From: Babylonia areolata
Lineage: Eukaryota > Mollusca > Gastropoda > Neogastropoda > Buccinidae
Assembly: GCF_041734735.1 (NCBI RefSeq)
Contig: NC_134882.1
Span: 21,197,265-21,261,264, forward strand
Length of the DNA stretch: 64,000 nucleotides
Reading direction: 5' to 3'
Made by a program: the position numbers and the translations under genes. The notes beneath the pieces were generated by a model. That model saw nothing but the letters and a program-made list of their open reading frames with translations, did not search any database and was not told the DNA's origin. Within the stretch, counting starts at the first letter, position 1, and the number at the start of each line of letters is the position of its first letter. Shown here piece after piece: positions 37,652 through 45,020 of this stretch.

Positions 37652-39671
37652 TGTCTGCTGTCTGTGTGTGTGGACGGAGGGGTGGAGGGGGAGTTAGGGG
37701 GGAGCGGGTGCTGTACACACACACACACACACATATATATTTTTATATATACATAGATAGATAGATAGATTGATAGATGTGTGTGCTTTCTGTGTGTGTT
37801 ATTTGTGTGTGTGTGTGGGGGGGGTCTTCTATGGTGTGCGTGCGTTTGTGCGCGTGCGTGCGCGCGTGCATGCGCACGTTTGGTGGTTCCTGCGTGCAAC
37901 AGGACCAGGAGTATTTCCGAGACACGTTCCGCTGTGTGATGGAGGGGGTGAGAGGCCAGCTGTGCCAGTCGTGTGGCGCAGTGCACACCGCGCTGTCCGC
38001 CTTCCTCATGGACCGGGACCCCGCCTGCAACTGTCTGCTGCAACAGCGCCGTCTGTGTCACATGCTACACAGCCCCCGGAACCAGTACTTCCTGTTGAGG
38101 GTCTTCGTGTCCTTCCGGGGACACAGCAGCTTCAAGACAGAGTACGTGGAACCAAGTCTGTCCCTCCTAGCTCTTTGCCACGGCACGTTGGTCATCAAAG
38201 CCAGCGCTGCGTTCATCTTGTTTTGCATCACCTTGCACACTGTAAATAATCAGGAGGCACACACACACCCACACACACACGCAGAGCACACACACACACA
38301 CACACACACATACACATACACAGAGCACACACACACACATACACAGAGCACACACACACGCAGAGCACACACACACACACACACATATACACAGAGCACA
38401 CACACACGCAGAGCACACGCACACACACACACACTGACGCACACACACACACACACAGAGCGCGCGCGCACACACATACACAGAGCGCGCGCGCGCGCGC
38501 GCACACACACACACACACACTCTTACACCAAAGAGAATTAGCTTCAAGTTTATGATTTGTGTTGTTCAGCTCTAGTTTTTGTGCCTGGCCAAGGGCTCAT
38601 TGCCTCAGTCCATGATTCTCTGTGTCTTCTCCCGACACTGCTGCACAAACCCACATTTCTGAACCCATCAAGCTCTAATATAGTACACAGACCTGGTGTC
38701 CTCTGATTACAAAGTACCTCTAGAGTAAATCCGTCACTTGATATTGGAATTTAGACTGGGATGTCCGTCAAACGAAGAAGAAGGAGAAGAAAAAAAAGAC
38801 ATAGGAATTACTACAAACCAAATTTTCGAAATGATGCAGATTTAACCACTGAGGCATCCAATAACTTCAGCAAACTTCTTCAGTAGTCAGACTCGCAACC
38901 CTGGTTATGGTAGGTGAAGGTAGGTGCGAGTTAAACCGAATCATTGCCAAGTACTGCTATAAGGAACGGAGAAGAAGAAGAAAAAAAAAAGAGGAAAAAA
39001 ATTGTTCGCGTTTGTTATAAACAACGAAGAACTAGACGTTTTCCAAACTCTGACTTGGATATCAAACCGATCGTCTGGTCATTCGGATGAGACGACACAC
39101 TGAGGTCCAGTGTGCAGCACACACATGGCGCACTGAAAGACAACCCAAGGCAACATGGCTAATTTCTGTTGAAGAAATCCACTCTGATATGTAAACAAAT
39201 ATATATGCATGCACTCAAAGCCTGACTGGCGCGTTGGGGTATGCTGCTCTGAATAATCTGCCAAGCAGATGTCAGTAGTAGCAGAGCCTGTATTAGTATA
39301 CATTTGTCACGCGAACGCAGCGGCACCTTGCAAAATCCGATACGGTATCACGTGGTATTTTCCGTTGATTCCACGTCACACGCATTCACGTGTGCGTGTG
39401 CGTGCGTGCGTGCTGTTGTTATCTGTTGGTTTGTTAGAACATGAAGTTGATCCAGCGAAAAATAAATGATGGTGTCATATACCAAATTAATTGTATAAAA
39501 AAAATAAAACAAAATCATCATCACTTGCTCCCAGACAAGATGAAATTATCTACGTAATTTCTCTCTCTCTCTCTCTGTGGAGGGTGGGAGGCTAAAAGGG
39601 ATTCTGAAGCTGGGAATAAGCGTGCGCTCGATAGCGTGCATTCGTATATGAATATGCTCACGTCTTGCAAT

Positions 39672-39716
<45 letters not shown>

Positions 39717-39812
39717 AGCCTGACACGAACGGTGCTAAAGGCGACCAAGTACTGCCCAAACCAGGACGCCATCGGGGTCTTCAGAATGCTGCTCATGCTG
39801 TCCCTGTCCTAG
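20611..39812 (+). CDS. Spliced host gene: secreted mucin-like, cysteine-rich protein (8 coding exons)
   Basis: Model built by eye from splice sites and open frames. Exons 20611-20697, 23653-23791, 24086-24253, about 29629-29853, 32185-33657, 34486-34625, 37903-38141, 39719-39812. End phases are 0, 1, 1, 1, 1, 0, 2, stop; each matches the next exon, and the sum is 2565 nt, 854 residues plus stop. Predicted protein: signal peptide (1-28 or so), N-terminal domain with five cysteines (about 30-132), Thr/Pro-rich middle with three DPWL motifs (about 206-697), and a C-terminal domain with 12 cysteines (about 698-854). I do not recognise the family. Secretion and mucin-type O-glycosylation are inferred from composition; a role in mucus or extracellular matrix is possible but unproven. 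About 42 percent of the gene span is minisatellite in introns. An upstream 5' UTR exon is not excluded. Confidence 0.7.
21036..21515. repeat. Minisatellite in intron 1, 31-bp unit, about 15 copies
   Basis: The unit contains tcttcccctgccttggatgt followed by ctgtctgtctg. One unit near 21220 lacks one ctgt, giving 27 bp. CT-rich flanks extend the low complexity to about 20960 and 21680. Open frames on both strands reflect the repeat. Confidence 0.95.
21740..21815. repeat. Short tandem triplication in intron 1
   Basis: Three copies of a 27-bp unit containing cagttcaaacactgtacg, slightly diverged. Confidence 0.75.
21816..22365. other. Gene-free part of intron 1
   Basis: Unique AT-rich sequence between two arrays. 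Nothing recognisable. Confidence 0.6.
22366..23370. repeat. C-tract minisatellite in intron 1 (G-tract on minus strand)
   Basis: About 25 units share cccacgcatgtatgtattcg and are separated by runs of 7 to more than 20 C, often with a few T or A. Unit length varies with the C run. Long frames on both strands (HACMYSYPPP or GKSVGGGG types) are repeat artefacts. Confidence 0.95.
23522..23612. repeat. (AC)n microsatellite just upstream of exon 2
   Basis: Nearly pure (AC) with a few GA steps, ending about 40 bases before the exon 2 acceptor. Because the tract is AC rather than pyrimidine-rich, the acceptor relies on the short segment 23613-23652, which holds three CTGAC branch-point-like motifs. 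Confidence 0.9.
23653..23791 (+). CDS. Exon 2: start of mature N-terminal domain
   Basis: Acceptor GGACAG|GAGGAG and donor CAAAG|GTACAG. Enters in phase 0 and leaves in phase 1. Encodes EEASGFRRSWQLTIRARSGC, then QGSGDCGTWDQATPGGQ and PPYNNPGTK. Two cysteines. The frame is fully open and reads like folded-protein sequence, unlike the surrounding repeats. No family recognised. Confidence 0.65.
23830..24020 (+). mobile_element. SINE fragment filling intron 2
   Basis: A tRNA-like head (gttaacacgtctgcctgtga, box B-like gagcgaatccc) is followed by the central domain gtggtctggacgctagtcac and gatgagacgataaaccgagg, shared with the SINE at 52095. It makes up about two thirds of the 294-bp intron between exons 2 and 3. 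Diverged. Confidence 0.7.
24086..24253 (+). CDS. Exon 3: helical segment with CHC
   Basis: A strong acceptor (tctgttgtttttcag|TGG) and donor CATT|GTAAGG. Phase 1 in, phase 1 out. Encodes (V)EHLCKLQITIRQKRVISD, then NNDQVILPKLAVRWLLKAIE, GLEELFTELETTGRK and CHC. The pattern of leucines suggests amphipathic helices. A donor five bases downstream (AAG|GTTTGT) is possible but would break the phase match with exon 4. Confidence 0.7.
24255..26590. repeat. Minisatellite in intron 3, 35/39-bp units, about 62 copies
   Basis: The unit contains actgtaaggtttgttgttca (39 bp) or actgtaaggttgttcag (35 bp), followed by gtcagctataatgatatgg. It begins exactly at the exon 3 splice donor, and the unit contains a copy of that donor sequence (GTAAGGTTTGT). 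The array ends near 26585. Confidence 0.95.
26591..26774. other. Unique spacer in intron 3
   Basis: About 180 bases of unique sequence between two arrays. No feature recognised. Confidence 0.6.
26775..27530. repeat. Minisatellite in intron 3, 14-16-bp unit
   Basis: About 48 copies of aaacatcaacaccc with variants adding ac (cacccaaacatcaaca) or ata. AC-rich and G-poor on the + strand. Confidence 0.95.
27545..29295. repeat. Minisatellite in intron 3, 31-bp unit with 18/19-bp partial units
   Basis: The full unit contains ggaacccatggcaacatgag then tgttgtcctca. Partial units stop after the atgag and restart at gaaccc. The unit carries an NcoI-like CCATGG core. About 60 units. Higher-order blocks of several units recur, for example around 28120-28400 and 28640-28930. 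Confidence 0.95.
29296..29490 (+). mobile_element. SINE 3' part (tail type b) in intron 3
   Basis: Contains ctgtggcaaaattctgcgga, aatccgctctgatacgtg and the tail gttgggtcatactgctggtc, caggcatctgccaaac, ending near tgatgtctccttcagaaact. The same tail occurs at 39180-39300. It lies just upstream of exon 4. The 5' head is absent; the fragment abuts the minisatellite. Confidence 0.7.
29629..29853 (+). CDS. Exon 4: linker segment
   Basis: Donor CACA|GTACGT at 29853. The acceptor compatible with phase 1 is at 29629 (caggcag|CCAGC); 29602 is the alternative. Encodes STARSTWQAAPLPSESVDSQ, then GGEYWRVQKDTAHVVVKQN, AWQEPHLSAVKGEEE and TPPETFTARQTATSYVPESH. No cysteine. Polar and probably extended. 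Exact 5' end uncertain. Confidence 0.6.
29899..30035. repeat. (GT)n and (AC)n microsatellites in intron 4
   Basis: (GT) at about 29897-29920 and (AC) at 29999-30032, separated by about 75 bases. Confidence 0.9.
30036..30524. other. Gene-free part of intron 4
   Basis: Unique sequence with a short duplication of about 45 bases around aaaaggttagttc (30218 and 30263). Nothing coding. Confidence 0.55.
30525..31430. repeat. Minisatellite in intron 4, 26/30-bp units, about 33 copies
   Basis: The unit contains taggttggtatagtctgtta then gacagg; the 30-bp form has an extra cggg before tagg. Two related degenerate blocks extend to about 31560. Confidence 0.95.
31431..32184. other. Rest of intron 4: (GA)-rich and (GT)-rich sequence
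   Basis: Purine-rich sequence at 31690-31795 and GT/CTGT-rich sequence at 32010-32095. The exon 5 acceptor follows a long TG-rich segment rather than a classical pyrimidine tract. Confidence 0.6.
32185..33657 (+). CDS. Exon 5: mucin-like Thr/Pro exon with three DPWL repeats
   Basis: Acceptor GCACACAG|GGCCCC, donor CTCCGT|GTGAGT, phase 1 in and out, 1473 bases open throughout. Three motif copies: DPWLQPKPHKNKPPFALVWS (about 32418), DPWLNPKSHGNKKQPFVLTW (about 32658) and DPWLNPKSHRSKRPFALHWA (about 32850). They are separated by runs of Thr with Pro and Lys, encoded mostly by ACC/ACA/ACG. After the third copy comes a non-repetitive segment (LLPGLWTDVGVPHGEFQLA, then NGDKIIKIIYIRQRAGG), a polar region rich in S, P, E and Q, an (AE)n stretch near 33530 and a Met/Ala-rich end. 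The Thr tracts suggest dense O-glycosylation. The (ACC)n runs should be length-unstable. Confidence 0.8.
33731..34485. repeat. Minisatellite filling intron 5 up to the exon 6 acceptor
   Basis: Units of about 26-38 bp containing ttcattgtctggtccacacc then ccattg. It occupies about 90 percent of the 828-base intron and its last unit becomes the 3' splice site (ccattgtgcag|). Confidence 0.95.
34486..34625 (+). CDS. Exon 6: start of C-terminal cysteine domain
   Basis: Acceptor TGTGCAG|CAAC, donor GCCTCC|GTGAGT, phase 1 in and phase 0 out. Encodes (S)TTESCADLKPTAMCSLAF, then PSCTGFVCDAQRFCLLVEGN and LTTLSAAS. Five closely spaced cysteines indicate a disulfide-bonded extracellular fold. Also carries an NLT glycosylation sequon. 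Confidence 0.75.
34740..35030. repeat. Short G-rich minisatellite and (GA)n in intron 6
   Basis: About four units containing gagtgagtcattcggtgatt then tgggagtg (34760-34925), followed by (GA) at 34971-35030. Confidence 0.85.
35129..35512 (+). other. Unidentified 127-codon open frame in intron 6
   Basis: An open frame with ordinary amino-acid composition (contains KSCYPTAQPDHLWAFSQLIT and QSQNIDILQERKKELTTATA). It has no splice signals matching the host gene phases and no domain I recognise. It could be a fragment of a retrocopy or of a transposable element. Confidence 0.3.
35735..37037 (-). mobile_element. REL-endonuclease LINE 3' end, copy 2, with internal insertion
   Basis: Inverted relative to 330-1247 and sharing its layout. 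The endonuclease domain is in two pieces: RPDIVLHSEVTKQAILIE (near 36780-36830) and VPYESRMEEAHIYKTEKYAS through GARGFVSAS to WIWSRRNESKLHRD (36019-36305). A segment of about 465 bases (36308-36772) interrupts it. That segment encodes a zinc-finger-like CGRKVSTERGMKIHRTKKGC, which in this LINE class belongs to the N-terminus. The 3' part (35735-36010) holds a tRNA-like region with box B ggttcgaacc. An A-rich run lies beyond the element's end at 35701-35732. A broken copy in intron 6 of the host gene, antisense to it. Confidence 0.6.
37038..37902. other. End of intron 6 with microsatellites
   Basis: Unique sequence to about 37535, then (GAT), (GTG), (GT) and (AC) tracts at 37540-37735, GATA repeats near 37755, and GT/GC-rich sequence up to the exon 7 acceptor. 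Confidence 0.7.
37903..38141 (+). CDS. Exon 7: C-terminal cysteine domain
   Basis: Acceptor TGCAACAG|GACCAG, donor AAGACAGA|GTACGT, phase 0 in and phase 2 out. Encodes DQEYFRDTFRCVMEGVRGQL, then CQSCGAVHTALSAFLMDRDP, ACNCLLQQRRLCHMLHSPRN and QYFLLRVFVSFRGHSSFKT. Six cysteines (C, CxxC, CxC, C). The frame continues open past the donor, but only into (AC)n. Confidence 0.75.
38255..38525. repeat. (AC)n cluster with GAG and CG interruptions in intron 7
   Basis: Tandem blocks of cacacacagagcacac and an alternating CG tract near 38459-38500. Cysteine- or histidine-rich frames here are artefacts. Confidence 0.9.
38526..39040. other. Gene-free part of intron 7
   Basis: Unique sequence with short A-rich runs (38780-38800, 38975-39000). 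Nothing recognised. Confidence 0.5.
39040..39300 (+). mobile_element. SINE (central domain plus tail type b) in intron 7
   Basis: Contains gtcattcggatgagacgaca, gaggtccagtgtgcagcac, then aatccactctgatatg and the tail ggcgcgttggggtatgctgc ... aatctgccaagcagatgtc. It shares the tail with 29296-29490 and the central domain with 52095-52532. The tRNA-like head is lost. Confidence 0.7.
39665..39718 (+). promoter_or_regulatory. TG-repeat 3' splice site before exon 8
   Basis: About 42 bases of uninterrupted (GT) run straight into TACAG, the acceptor of exon 8. The (GT)n run replaces the pyrimidine tract. Length changes in the run may affect exon 8 inclusion, as known for (TG)n before human CFTR exon 9; that effect here is inference. 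Confidence 0.6.
39719..39812 (+). CDS. Exon 8: C-terminus and stop
   Basis: Acceptor GTGTACAG|CCTGAC, phase 2 in. Encodes (D)LTRTVLKATKYCPNQDAI then GVFRMLLMLSLS and TAG at 39810-39812. It adds one cysteine, making 12 in the C-terminal domain. The last 12 residues are hydrophobic but short for a GPI signal or membrane anchor. Confidence 0.7.
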
Positions 39813-40195
39813 ACACCTCTACCGTCTGAAGTGATGCCTTTGGGGGGGCGACCTGGCTTGTGTTTTGTGCTTCTTCTACTTCATTGTTGTGCAGTGCAAT
39901 TAAGTGCAGCGCTATTGCACAGCAGTAACCATGCTTTACATTGTTGTGCTGTGCAGTTTAGTGCAGCGCTATTGCACAGCAGTAACCATGCTTTACGTTA
40001 CTCGTCTTGCTGTGCTGCACTGAATAGTGCAGGAGGATGTTACGACGTGTGTCGTTTTGCCATGTGTGAATCAGGCTGTGATGTGCTGTGCTGCCCCACC
40101 CCCACATGCCAATGAAAATGTCTTCTTTTTTTCTGAATGGTCACCAATTTCTCCTGTGTTTCTTATTAACTGAATAAAGGTAAAAGGTAATAAAA
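39813..40195 (+). other. Probable 3' UTR with AATAAA and a hairpin-bearing duplication
   Basis: An AATAAA hexamer at 40173-40178 is the first plausible poly(A) signal after the stop. A roughly 62-base duplication (about 39886-40008) holds twice the segment gtgcagcgctattgcacagc, which can pair with the preceding gctgtgca to form a short hairpin. Confidence 0.55.
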
Positions 40196-40689
40196 AAATG
40201 AAGAGAACATCTTTAGACTGGTGACTAACCAAATTAGATGATCAAATATTAAAAAATTCCACAATCTTTTTGTCCACAAATTATTTAGTCAGGTTTCATT
40301 CTGAATATTTTCAGTTTGTTTCTAATTCAATCAAGCACGTTTTCCACCACCTTTCCCTAGGTTTTATTTCCACCCCAGTTCCAATGAACAAATTCCGTGC
40401 GTCTCTGTATTATGAAGCACTCACTTTTTAGGTCGGTTGCTTTTGTTTGTGTAGTTCTCTTTCTTCTTTCTTGCCGCTGGTGTTTGTGATTGCTGAATGC
40501 AGTCCCCGCCCCCCTCGCCTGCACACTTTCTGGAAACAGCAAGACAGTTTTTCTAAGTTTTTGTTGAGGTGATGGAATTAAAAGGCTTTAAAAAGACCCC
40601 AAAATGTATCCGTTTTCTGTGTTCCAAACTGACATGTTTATTGTAATATTCGTGCAGTGCATGATGTTTGCTGACAAGCAGACAGCAAA
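40196..40689. other. Gene-free stretch downstream of the host gene
   Basis: Unique AT-rich sequence. No recognisable feature. Confidence 0.55.
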
Positions 40690-42610
40690 AGCAAAGCACG
40701 TTAAAAACAATTGTCAAATGATTACATTTGGAGGGAACAAAGACAGTTGTTACATCTATTTAAAATGATTACATTTGAAGGGAACAAAGACAGTTGTTAC
40801 ATCTATTTAAGATGATCACATTTGAAGGGAACAAAGACAGTTGTTACATCGATTTAAAATGATTACATTGGGAAGAACAAAGACAGTTGTAACATCTATT
40901 TAAAATGATTACATTTGAAGGGAACAAAGACAGTTGTTACATCTATTTAAGATGATTACATTTGGAGGAAACAAAGACAGTTGTTACATCTATTTAAAAT
41001 GATTATATTGGGGGGAACAAAGGCTGTTGTTACATCTATTTAAAACGAGACAGTTGTTACATCTATTTAAAATGATTACATTTGAAGGGAACAAAGACAG
41101 TTGTTACATCTATTGAAGATGATTACATTTGAAGGGAACAAAGACAGTTGTTACATCTATTTAAGATGATTACATTTGAAGGAAACAAAGACAGTTGTTA
41201 CATCTATTTAAAATGATTACATTGGGGGGAACAAAGGCTCGTTGTTACATCTATTTAAAATTGAAGGAAACAAAGACAGTTGTTACATCTATTTAAAATG
41301 ATTACATTGGGGGGAACAAAGGCTCGTTGTTACATCTATTTAAAATGATTACATTTGAAGGGAACAAAGACAGTTGTTAATCTATTTAAAATGATTACAT
41401 TGGGGGGAACAAAGGCTGTTGTTACATCTATTTAAAACGAGACAGTTACATCTATTTAATATGATTACATTTGAAGGGAACAAAGACAGTTGTTACATCT
41501 ATTTAAAATGATTACATTGGGGGGAACAAAGGCAGTTGTTACATCTATTTAAAATGATTACATTTGAAGGGAACAAAGACAGTTGTTAATCTATTTAAAA
41601 TGATTACATTGGGGGGAACAAAGGCTGTTGTTACATCTATTTAAAACGAGACAGTTGTTACATCTATTTAATATGATTACATTTGAAGGGAACAAAGACA
41701 GTTGGTACATCTATTTAAGATGATTACATTTGGAGGAAACAAAGGCAGTTTTTACATCTATTTAAAATGATTACATTGGGGGGAACAAAGGCAGTTGTTA
41801 CATCTATTTAAAATGATTACATTTGAAGGGAACAAAGACAGCTGTTACATCTATTTAAGATGATTACATTTGGAGGAAACAAAGGCTGTTGTTACATTTA
41901 TTTAAGATGATTACATTTGAAGGGAACAAAGACAGTTGTTACATCTATTTAAAATGATTACATTGGGGGGAACAAAGGCAGTTGTTACATCTATTTAAAC
42001 TGATTACATTTGAAGGGAACAAAGACAGTTGGTACATCTATTTAAGATGATTACATTTGAAGGGATCAAAGACAGTTGGTACATCTATTTAAGATGATTA
42101 CATTGGGGGGAACAAAGACAGTTGTTACATCTATTTAAAATGATTACATTGGGGGGAACAAAGACAGTTGTTACATCTATTTAAAATGATTACATTGGGG
42201 GGAACAAAGGCAGTTGTTACATCTATTTAAACTGATTACATTTGAAGGGATCAAAGACAGTTGGTACATCTATTTAAGATGATTACATTTGGAGGAAACA
42301 AAGACAGTTGTTACATCTATTTAAAATGATTACATTGGGGGGGAACAAAAGCTGTTGTTACATCTATTTAAGATGATTACATTTGAAGGGAACAAAGACA
42401 GGTGTTACATCTATTTAAAATGATTACATTGGGGGGAACAAAGGCTGTTGTTACATCTATGTAAGATGATTACATTTGAAGGGAACAAAGACAGTTGTTA
42501 TATCTATTTAAGATGATTACATTTGGAGGAAACAAAGGCTGTTGTTACATCTATTTAAAATGATTACATTGGGGGGGGGAACAAAGACAGTTGTTACATC
42601 TATTTAAGAT
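40690..42610. repeat. Minisatellite, about 45-47-bp unit, about 41 copies, two intermixed unit types
   Basis: The unit contains gacagttgttacatctattt then aaaatgattaca. One type continues tttgaagggaacaaagaca, the other ttggggggaacaaaggc. The two types alternate irregularly, with a few truncated units (for example 41041 and 41440). The ends are sharp. Confidence 0.95.
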
Positions 42611-43638
42611 GGAACTGGAGGAGGTGGCCCCCTTGACTTCTCACAGAGGGCTGCTCAGTTTCCATGAAGCATCAAAACATGTCCACTGATCCATATATGT
42701 TGCACCACATTTGCTCACAACAAGAAAGGCAGGGGGTAGGGGGAGGAGGTGGGAAGGAGGAGGAGGGGGAAGGGGGAGGAAGGGGGAAGGGAAAGTAGAT
42801 GCTGTGCACAAACAGGGAAGACCCAATTCAGTCGAATATCATCTCAGAAGAACAGACTATAAATAAATAAACGAACGGAAGACCCAATAATTGATTCGTC
42901 TTTGCACATGAATAAGTGCTACGTAAAACTGTTTATTGTTGTAAAAAACTGAAAGAGGTTGGTTCGATTCCAAGAGAGAGGGGGACACTGGATCGATGAT
43001 GATGCAAACACTCACTTGCACTCACTCTCTCTCTCTTCACACTAATAGCAGGGCCACATGGAGCGGTTTTTATAGAGTGTTTACTTGTACAATACACATG
43101 GGAAATCAGCACACACTCTAAGCAGTTCGCCATACTTACCACACCGTACATAGCGTAAGCAACACACAGCTCTACATAAATCATTTCCTACATAAAGCAC
43201 TTCCAACATAAAGCAGCATCTACAAGCATACTTTAAACACTTCATACAAGCAGTACACCTGGAACACAAAACACATAACCAAATCCCAGGTCAGATAAAA
43301 TCTTAAAATATCTGGACATAAAAGGCCTATACACTCTCAGCGCCCTTTCACCACATGTCAACAGAATGCACTCCTCTCACACATAGATCTATGTGTGGTA
43401 AAAACAAGCTTCATTAAGCTTACCTGCCACCAACAGTGACATGCAATACTGTGCACCATACCTGTGACTGACCCAGAATGTTCAACTCATGTTACGCATC
43501 ATACAATAATGACTGTGTGCTACTATTACCAAACAAATCTCCTCGTCTTCACAAAGTATCCCACTGACACAAGTAAATGTATGGAAATCATTACTACCAA
43601 CACATCTTTGGTAAACAACAAACAATGTGCAACAACAC
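42611..43638. other. Gene-free stretch left of the Gypsy element
   Basis: A G/A-rich tract at 42730-42795, otherwise AC-rich sequence with ordinary complexity. No gene recognised. Its composition resembles 48650-49160 on the other side of the LTR element. Confidence 0.55.
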
Positions 43639-43779
43639 TGTTGTAAATCGTTCTATACCTCGATTTCGTTGTAGAACATTTGTTGTAATTTGTTTGATTC
43701 CTGTAAGAAGACGCAAAGACTATACGTCTTGTACTCAACAAGAATGGCCTCTCTGTTATCTTTTGTATGAAAGTTATAA
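43639..43779 (+). repeat. 5' LTR of the Gypsy fossil
   Basis: Begins TGTTGTAAATCG and ends near gaaagttataa. Followed by a ttggtggcag-type primer-binding region. Unusually short for an LTR. Confidence 0.8.
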
Positions 43780-44596
43780 CTTGGTGGCAGTGGTGGAAGC
43801 ATGGAAGCAGTGGTAGTAACTGTGGGCTAGTAGCTATCTCTAGATGCTATCAGATAGCTATCAAGAACTCTCTAGATGCTGCAAGAATTCTCTAAATGCT
43901 AACAAGAAACTGTAAGTAGAATAATCTTTGTTGTTTCATCTGCCAACGATCGACGTCGTCATACATTGATACAGACGCTCTGTTATCTAGGCCTTACCAA
44001 TCTAGGGCACACTACACTCTTTACCGTGGCTGAAGGCGGACATCAGCAACATACTGCTGGAGTAAGTCCTCCGCCTCATCTAAATGTTAAAAAAAGGCTG
44101 TACAGAATGGAAACTGTTTAGACAGATGTGTGACAATTATGTCATCATAGCCAGACTGAACGCCGAAGCTGAAGACTACAAGAAAGCTTTGTTCCTCCAC
44201 ACTTTAAGCCCTGATGGACTGTTGATCTACAACGGGATGAAACTCCGTGATAACCACAAGGTCGCTGACATTACAGAAGCATTAGAGAACCACTTCATTG
44301 GAAAGACAAATAAAACATATGAACGGTTTGTCTTCAACAAAAGTGACCAAAAGATGAATGAGCCCTTTGAGGATCATGTTGCTACTCTTCAAACTTTGAT
44401 GAAATCAGGCAACTTCTGCGACGACATGAAGGACTCGCTGCTGCGAGATCGCATCGTGCTTGGCATTAGAAATCAGACCACAAGGGAATGCTTGCTGCAG
44501 GAGGCAGAGTTCTCTCTTCAGTCTTGCACTGACAGATGCAGGGCATCTGGGACTACCTCCCAGCAACTAAGAAAACGAACTCTGTGCAGACGCTCA

Positions 44597-45020
44597 TGCC
44601 ATATTTGTATTTGTATTTCTTTTTTATCATAAAAGATTTCTCTGTGTGAAATTCGGGCTGCTCTTCCCAGGGAGAGCACGTCACTATGATACAGTGCCAC
44701 CCATTTTCTTGTATTTTTTCCTGCATGCAGTTTTATTTGTTTTTCCTATCGAAGTGGATATTTCTACAGAATTTTGGCAGGAACAACCCTTTAGTTGCCG
44801 TGGGTTCTTTTACGTGTGCTAAGTGCAAGCTGCACACGGGTCCTCAGTTTATCGTCTCATCCAAATGACTAGCGTCCAGACCACCACTCAATGTCTAGTG
44901 GAGGGGGGGGGCGGGGGGGGGGGGGGGGGGAAATATCGGCGGCTGAGCCGTGATTCGAACCAGCATGCTCAGATTCTCTTGCTTCCTAGGTGGACGCGTT
45001 ACCTCTAGGCCATCACTCCA
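44597..45020 (-). mobile_element. SINE (tail type a) nested in the Gypsy fossil
   Basis: Antisense copy of the SINE at 52095-52532: T-rich 3' end at 44597, tail segment gattcgggctgctc-like near 44650, central domain (ttatcgtctcatccaaatga near 44851), and tRNA-like head with a box B complement at about 44950-44960, ending near 45018. A G run of about 25-30 (44898-44930) has expanded between head and central domain. Short ccatat on both sides may be part of a target-site duplication. Confidence 0.8.

Noticed and set aside
37565-37902. Extension of exon 7 upstream through the Cys/Val-rich frame
   Set aside because: That sequence is GT-repeat translation; the CAACAG acceptor at 37902 fits the phase of exon 6.
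43464-43816. Short ORFs over the left LTR as host coding sequence
   Set aside because: The region repeats at 48501-48649 as a direct LTR.
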